NCBI GenBank assembly: GCA_938040365.1
Contig: CALHXU010000037.1
Coordinates: 1 to 33,429, forward strand
From: an uncultured Acidimicrobiales bacterium
GTDB taxonomy: Bacteria; Actinomycetota; Acidimicrobiia; Acidimicrobiales; SHLQ01
Length of the DNA: 33,429 nucleotides
Reading direction: 5' to 3'
Shown here: positions 29,697 to 33,429 of the stretch, one piece after another
How positions within the stretch are numbered: position 1 is the stretch's first letter
Layout: each line of letters begins with the position of its first letter
Notes under the pieces: model-generated
Databases searched by the model: none
Seen by the model: the letters and a program-made list of their open reading frames with translations, nothing else
What the model was told of the DNA's origin: nothing
Position numbers and translations under genes: made by a program

Positions 29697-30422
29697 GTGA
29701 GTGTTCAACCGCGTAAGGGCGCGCCAATTCAGTTGGTCATCTTCGACCTCATGGGAACGCTGATCACCGACGACGGCATCGTCGACCGGGCCTACGACGC
29801 TGCACTTGCCCAGGCTGGGATATTGGCTGACGATTCGCACTACGGCGACGCTCGAAGACGGATCGACGAGTTGCGAGGCCGGCCGACACTGGTAGTTCTC
29901 AGCGACATCCTGGCCGACGCGGTCGTTGCCGAGGAAGCGACCTGGGCATTCGATGATTCGATCTTGGATTCGGTCTCGACCATCGCTCCGATCGCTGGGG
30001 CAGACGACGTGCTGGACCATCTGCGTAGCGAGCAGATTCTCACCGCGGTGACGACGAGTTTCACTCCCGAGGTTCGCAAAGCGGTCCTCGCGCATTGTGG
30101 CTGGTCAGATTCTTTTGCCGAGACCTTGTCGGCCCACGGCAAGAAGCGAGGCCATCCAGCGCCGGACCTGCTTCTCGAGGCGATCCTCAACCTCGGGATC
30201 GACAGCGTGAGCCAAGTTGCGATCGTTGGTGACAGCGCTCCCGATCTCGAGGCAGGTAACCGAGCCGGAGCTGGGATCGTCGTGGGCGTTCGAAGCGGAG
30301 GTGCCCCGGCGGACGCACTCGAAACCGCCCCACACACCCACCTCATCGATTCGGTCGCAGAGCTTCCCGCAGTGCTTGCAGCACCTGGCCGACAAGGCGC
30401 TCGACGCAACACTGATCGGTAG
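29697..30422 (+). CDS. Phosphonatase-like HAD hydrolase (PhnX-like)
   Basis: 241 residues, HAD superfamily. The nucleophile loop reads VIFDLMGTLITDDG with Asp17. The usual second Asp is Met19, as in phosphonoacetaldehyde-hydrolase-like members, which have a non-acid there. The cap region (VDRAYDAALAQAG) is followed by AVTTSFTPEVR (loop II), GKKRGHPAPDLLLEA (loop III with Lys) and VAIVGDSAPDLEAGNRAGAG (loop IV). That pattern fits the phosphonatase-like group. True phosphonoacetaldehyde hydrolases use a cap lysine I could not place. The GTG start has AGGA seven bases upstream, and the gene begins 20 bases after the reductase. Confidence 0.82.
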   Translation: MSVQPRKGAPIQLVIFDLMGTLITDDGIVDRAYDAALAQAGILADDSHYGDARRRIDELRGRPTLVVLSDILADAVVAEEATWAFDDSILDSVSTIAPIAGADDVLDHLRSEQILTAVTTSFTPEVRKAVLAHCGWSDSFAETLSAHGKKRGHPAPDLLLEAILNLGIDSVSQVAIVGDSAPDLEAGNRAGAGIVVGVRSGGAPADALETAPHTHLIDSVAELPAVLAAPGRQGARRNTDR

Positions 30423-30457
30423 CCACATTCCAGACGCCCGCTGCGCGATACTTGAGG

Positions 30458-31543
30458 ATGGCGACATCACTCCCCTCTCGCGAAACGCTCCTCACGGCTC
30501 CAAAGGTCTTGCTCCACGACCACCTCGATGGCGGCCTTCGCCCGCAGACGGTGATCGACCTCGCTGACGAAAGCGGGTATTCGGGTCTTCCAACGACCGA
30601 TCCCGACGAGTTAGCAAAGTGGATGGTTCGCGGCGCTGACCGCAAAGACCTGGTGCTGTACCTCGATACGTTTGCCCATACCACAGGTGTCATGCAGACG
30701 CCCGAGGCGCTCCATCGAGTCGCCCGCGAGTGCGCAGAGGACCTGGTCGCCGACGGTGTGGTCTATGCCGAAATCCGGTTCGCTCCGGAGCTACACGTTG
30801 ATGGCGGCCTTTCCCTCGACGATGTGGTCGAAGCGGTGACCTCAGGGTTTGCCGACGGAAGCAAGGACTCGCCGCTCACGATCCGAGCGATCTGTTCAGC
30901 AATGCGACAGGCGTCCCGGAGCCTCGAGATCAGCCAGCTCGCCGTTCGGTGGAGAGATTCGGGCGTGGTCGGGTTCGACATTGCGGGCCCAGAAAACGGT
31001 TTTCCACCCGATGACCACCTCCTCGCCTTTCAGTTCGCGCAGCGCGAGAACTTTCACTACACCATCCACGCCGGCGAGGCCTATGGGCCAAAGTCGATTT
31101 GGAAGGCGCTGCAGTGGTGCGGTGCCGAGCGCCTCGGCCATGGCGTGCGGATTATGGACGACATTACGGTCGATGACAACGGCGACATTCATCTCGGCCG
31201 GCTGGCGCATTCGATTCGAGACCGTCGCATCCCCCTCGAGGTCTGTCCTTCGTCAAACCTGCACACCGGCGTTGTCGATGACCTTGCCGATCACCCGATC
31301 AAGATGTTCAAGGACCTCAAGTTCCGGGTCACGCTCAACACCGACAACCGGCTGATGAGCAACGTTTCGATGACCGACGAGATGGAAAATATGGTGCGCG
31401 TCTTTGATTGGGACCTCACCGACATGCGTTGGATAACTGTGAACGGTATGAAGAGCGCGTTCTTGCCCTTTGACGAGCGGCTCGCGCTGATCAACAAGGT
31501 CATCAAACCGCAGTACGCCCAGCTGATCTCTGAGGCGAGTTAG
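30458..31543 (+). CDS. add: Adenosine deaminase
   Basis: Zinc enzyme converting adenosine or deoxyadenosine to inosine or deoxyinosine in purine salvage. 361 residues from ATG at 30458. Metal ligands appear as HDHLDGG near the N-terminus, HAGEAYGPKSIW (His plus catalytic Glu), LGHGVRI, and NTDNRLMS with the catalytic Asp. VCPSSNLHTG is also typical. An in-frame TTG two codons upstream is possible; neither has a well-placed ribosome site, and a GATACT element five bases before the ATG may make it leaderless. Its presence about 5 kb from a BMP-type nucleoside importer supports a local nucleoside-salvage theme. Confidence 0.92.
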   Translation: MATSLPSRETLLTAPKVLLHDHLDGGLRPQTVIDLADESGYSGLPTTDPDELAKWMVRGADRKDLVLYLDTFAHTTGVMQTPEALHRVARECAEDLVADGVVYAEIRFAPELHVDGGLSLDDVVEAVTSGFADGSKDSPLTIRAICSAMRQASRSLEISQLAVRWRDSGVVGFDIAGPENGFPPDDHLLAFQFAQRENFHYTIHAGEAYGPKSIWKALQWCGAERLGHGVRIMDDITVDDNGDIHLGRLAHSIRDRRIPLEVCPSSNLHTGVVDDLADHPIKMFKDLKFRVTLNTDNRLMSNVSMTDEMENMVRVFDWDLTDMRWITVNGMKSAFLPFDERLALINKVIKPQYAQLISEAS

Positions 31544-31770
31544 GCAGCAGTATCGAGATCAGCCCGAGCGCCCGCCGTGACGATCTCGTGCATCTCTTTG
31601 ATCGCGGTGCTTCCACTGGTGCAATGGCGCCAGGGCATGACGGCGTGCACTGCACAGCACCACGCGGCCTTGAGAAGCTTTCTCGACATCCCCGCAGCGA
31701 AGGCCATGTGCTCGAAGTACGTCTCGTCAACCGACTCTGGGTGCTCTGTGAACTTCTTTGGCAACTTCAT
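31540..31770 (-). CDS. Small DUF6356-type protein
   Basis: 76 residues starting MKLPKKFTEHPESVDETYFE, then HMAFAAGMSRKLLKAAWCCA and VHAVMPWRHCTSGSTAIKEM. The pattern 'FTEHP.SV.ETY.EH', a short hydrophobic helix with VHA.MP, and a His/Met-containing tail matches the DUF6356 family as I recall it; function unknown. The ATG at 31770 gives the family-like start, and an upstream in-frame start would add 18 residues. It is convergent with adenosine deaminase, and the two stop codons share bases (TTAG at 31540-31543). Confidence 0.75.
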   Translation of the reverse strand: MKLPKKFTEHPESVDETYFEHMAFAAGMSRKLLKAAWCCAVHAVMPWRHCTSGSTAIKEMHEIVTAGARADLDTAA

Positions 31771-31814
31771 GTGACCAGAGTAGGGAAGACACGCGAGCAT
31801 GTGTATGCAAGTTT

Positions 31815-31862
31815 GATAGCTCATCGCCTCGAATCAAGTACACTTTGTTCTACAAAGCTATC
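31815..31862 (+). promoter_or_regulatory. Nested inverted repeats before the Lrp/AsnC gene
   Basis: CTTTG-TTCTA-CAAAG (31843-31857) lies within an outer pair GATAGCT (31815) and AGCTATC (31856). A possible -10, TACACT, is at 31839-31844, so a bound protein could block transcription. Lrp-type regulators commonly control their own genes from such AT-richer sites. Confidence 0.4.
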
Positions 31863-31885
31863 CGCTTGAGGAATTTTGTTTCACG

Positions 31886-32344
31886 ATGGATGATATCGAT
31901 AAGAAAATAATCCAGATTCTCCAGAACGACGCCTCGGTCTCGGTTCGCGAGATCGCCGACGAGGTCGGGCTCACATCGACACCGTGCTGGAGGCGAATCC
32001 AAGCGCTCGAAAATAGCGGCGTCATCTCCCGACGAGTAGCGCTCATCAACCCGGAAACCGTCAACCTCACACTGACCGCGCTCGTTCTCATTCGCACAAA
32101 CGAACACAACGCCGAGTGGACCGAACGCTTTCTCGCAACCGTTGAACGATTCGAAGAAGTTGTCGAGGCCTACCGGACGAGCGGCGAACTCGACTACTTG
32201 CTCAAAGTCGTCGTCCCGAACATGGACGCCTACGACCAGTTCTACCTGCGCCTGATCGAACACATCGACCTCTACGACGTGCGAAGCACCTTCGTGATGG
32301 AACAAATGAAACACACCACGGCACTACCGCTCGGGTACGTGTAA
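31886..32344 (+). CDS. Lrp/AsnC family transcriptional regulator
   Basis: 152 residues. The N-terminal winged helix-turn-helix (MDDIDKKIIQILQNDASVSV, then REIADEVGLTSTPCWRRIQA) is joined to an RAM/AsnC ligand-binding domain (VEAYRTSGELDYLLKVVVPN), which in relatives senses amino acids. The DNA-binding half is typical of the Lrp group, with TPCWRRIQALE in the recognition helix. It is transcribed on its own, with inverted repeats upstream suggesting autoregulation. GAGGA lies 13 bases before the ATG, rather far. Confidence 0.92.
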   Translation: MDDIDKKIIQILQNDASVSVREIADEVGLTSTPCWRRIQALENSGVISRRVALINPETVNLTLTALVLIRTNEHNAEWTERFLATVERFEEVVEAYRTSGELDYLLKVVVPNMDAYDQFYLRLIEHIDLYDVRSTFVMEQMKHTTALPLGYV

Positions 32345-32382
32345 GGAGCAGCTGCCTTTCTAGGCCAGCCGCCGCACGTGAG

Positions 32383-33123
32383 CTAGTCGGCCCCACAGGC
32401 GAGCGCCGCGCCGACGATTCCGGCTCGGTTCAACATCTGCGCTGGCACGACCGGGGTGCGAACCTTGTCGAGGTACTCGCTGAACTCGTCGAAATTCTTG
32501 CTGATGCCACCGCCGAGGATAAAGAGTTCCGGCCAGAACAGTTTCTCGACTTCGCGAAGCACGTCTTCGACCTCACCGCCCCACTTCTTGAAACTGAGAT
32601 CCTTCTCGTCTTTGATACGAGACGACGCTCGGTCTTCGGCAATCTTGCCGTCCATCTCCATGTGACCAAACTCGGTATTGGCGACGAGCTTCCCGTCGGT
32701 GAAAACCGCTGAGCCGATGCCGGTGCCCAACGTGAGCAAGATCACTGTCCCGGCCACGTCAGCTCCGGCTCCGAATTTGACCTCGGCCAAGCCAGCAGCG
32801 TCTGCATCGTTGACCATAGAGACCTCGCATTTGCAGACACGTGTAAAGAGCGCATCGGCATCGACATCGATCCACGACTTGTCGAGATTCGCGGCTGTGC
32901 GGATCACGCCGTTTTGCACCACACCCGGAAAGCCGATCCCGACGGGTCCGGTCCATTCGTGAAACTCAACGAGTTCACGACACACACCAGCGACTGCGTC
33001 GGGGGTTGGCCGATCGGGTGTCTCGATGCGATGCCGCTCCGACACGACCTCCCCGGTTTCAAGGTCGACCTTGGCCGCCTTGATACCGGAGCCGCCGATG
33101 TCAATTCCTAGCTTTACTGCCAC
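32383..33123 (-). CDS. ppgK: Polyphosphate glucokinase (ROK family)
   Basis: Phosphorylates glucose using inorganic polyphosphate (often also ATP), a trait of actinobacteria. 246 residues. The phosphate-binding start is [16 protein letters not shown]. Further ROK marks are [24 protein letters not shown] (catalytic Asp), [17 protein letters not shown] and [15 protein letters not shown]. The C-terminal [16 protein letters not shown] and [12 protein letters not shown] complete the family. The short length without the ROK zinc motif fits polyphosphate glucokinase better than ordinary ROK glucokinase. It starts three bases after the upstream gene's stop, so both share a transcript. Confidence 0.9.
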   Translation of the reverse strand: MAVKLGIDIGGSGIKAAKVDLETGEVVSERHRIETPDRPTPDAVAGVCRELVEFHEWTGPVGIGFPGVVQNGVIRTAANLDKSWIDVDADALFTRVCKCEVSMVNDADAAGLAEVKFGAGADVAGTVILLTLGTGIGSAVFTDGKLVANTEFGHMEMDGKIAEDRASSRIKDEKDLSFKKWGGEVEDVLREVEKLFWPELFILGGGISKNFDEFSEYLDKVRTPVVPAQMLNRAGIVGAALACGAD

Positions 33124-33126
33124 AAG

Positions 33127-33429
33127 TTAGCCTTCGTCTGAATGCGCGGTATGCGCTCCTTCTGATGCTACTGGCGCTGGAACAGCTTCTTTTGCAACCT
33201 CTGGCACTTCGATCTGCGTTTCGGCCGATGCCGACGTCTGCGGAAGCGCTGGAGCGCCGCCCGATGCTTCGCCGCCGGACGCCGCAGCCGAACTCATCCT
33301 GTCACGCAGTGGCCCCATGATGTCGACGCCGGTTGCCGTCTCGATCTGCTCGGCGATTGCGATCACCGAGGCCGGCAGTTGCTTTGCGATTCCTGGGAGT
33401 GCCTGCCCATCGCCACCGGCGTCGATCAC
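33127..33429 (-). CDS. C-terminal end of a larger protein, possibly flotillin-like (runs off window)
   Basis: The last ~100 residues of a gene whose start lies beyond the window. The visible part begins VIDAGGDGQALPGIAKQLPA, then SVIAIAEQIETATGVDIMGP, followed by a disordered Ala/Ser/Pro/Glu-rich tail ending AHSDEG. The pattern 'DGG..G.ALP.....LP' followed by 'TGVDI' resembles the C-terminus of flotillin/SPFH proteins, which form membrane scaffolds, but the SPFH domain itself is not in view, so this is tentative. It is cotranscribed with ppgK downstream. Confidence 0.5.
   Translation of the reverse strand: MIDAGGDGQALPGIAKQLPASVIAIAEQIETATGVDIMGPLRDRMSSAAASGGEASGGAPALPQTSASAETQIEVPEVAKEAVPAPVASEGAHTAHSDEG

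Overview
The window reads as a chromosomal segment of a high-GC actinomycete, most likely of the class Acidimicrobiia. Supporting this are a WhiB-type iron-sulfur regulator, the actinobacterial trio of histidine phosphatase, DUF3090 protein and SCO1664-type kinase-like protein, a polyphosphate glucokinase, a tiny bL37-type ribosomal protein, and many genes with a TANNNT promoter element only 5-9 bases before the start codon (leaderless transcripts). No phage, plasmid or CRISPR locus is visible. The single mobile element is one IS481-family insertion sequence.

Layout. 1-2902: the 5' part of argS (minus strand) diverges from a tRNA-Arg(CCG) gene. An intact IS of 1283 bp is inserted at the 3' end of that tRNA and has duplicated 15 bp of it. 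3014-7975: two consecutive genes for very long coiled-coil proteins (976 and 657 aa) that share a C-terminal motif; this is the least explained part of the window. 8045-10997: a small lipoprotein, a family 5 uracil-DNA glycosylase, and the phosphatase/DUF3090/SCO1664 trio. 10998-11501: a gene-free, repeat-rich island with a perfect 41-bp palindrome. 11502-13255: etfBA. 13477-15152: a lipid kinase and a glycerophosphodiester phosphodiesterase. 15232-18214: WhiB with repeats in front of it, rsmI-DUF192, and ychF. 18215-18948: a structured, possibly noncoding RNA with a strong terminator, a 57-bp tandem repeat, bL37, and a 46-aa membrane peptide. 19099-27353: a BMP-type (nucleoside) ABC transporter operon with a built-in attenuator, a phytanoyl-CoA dioxygenase-type oxygenase directly downstream, and a prolyl oligopeptidase. 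27500-33429: DUF72, a geranylgeranyl reductase-type flavoprotein, a phosphonatase-like HAD protein, adenosine deaminase, DUF6356, an Lrp/AsnC regulator, polyphosphate glucokinase, and the end of a possible flotillin-like protein.

How the parts may work together. The BMP transporter (lipoprotein, double ATPase, two permeases) probably imports nucleosides, and the adenosine deaminase further on could feed imported adenosine into salvage. The oxygenase whose start lies 2 bases after the last permease stop is a candidate for chemistry on the imported compound. EtfBA and the reductase belong to electron transfer and isoprenoid metabolism. The tandem coiled-coil proteins have no catalytic domain and look structural or scaffolding.

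The intergenic spacers hold an unusual number of short tandem duplications (13-57 bp) and two large inverted repeats with 20-bp arms. Functions are assigned by recognising motifs by eye; no database search was run.
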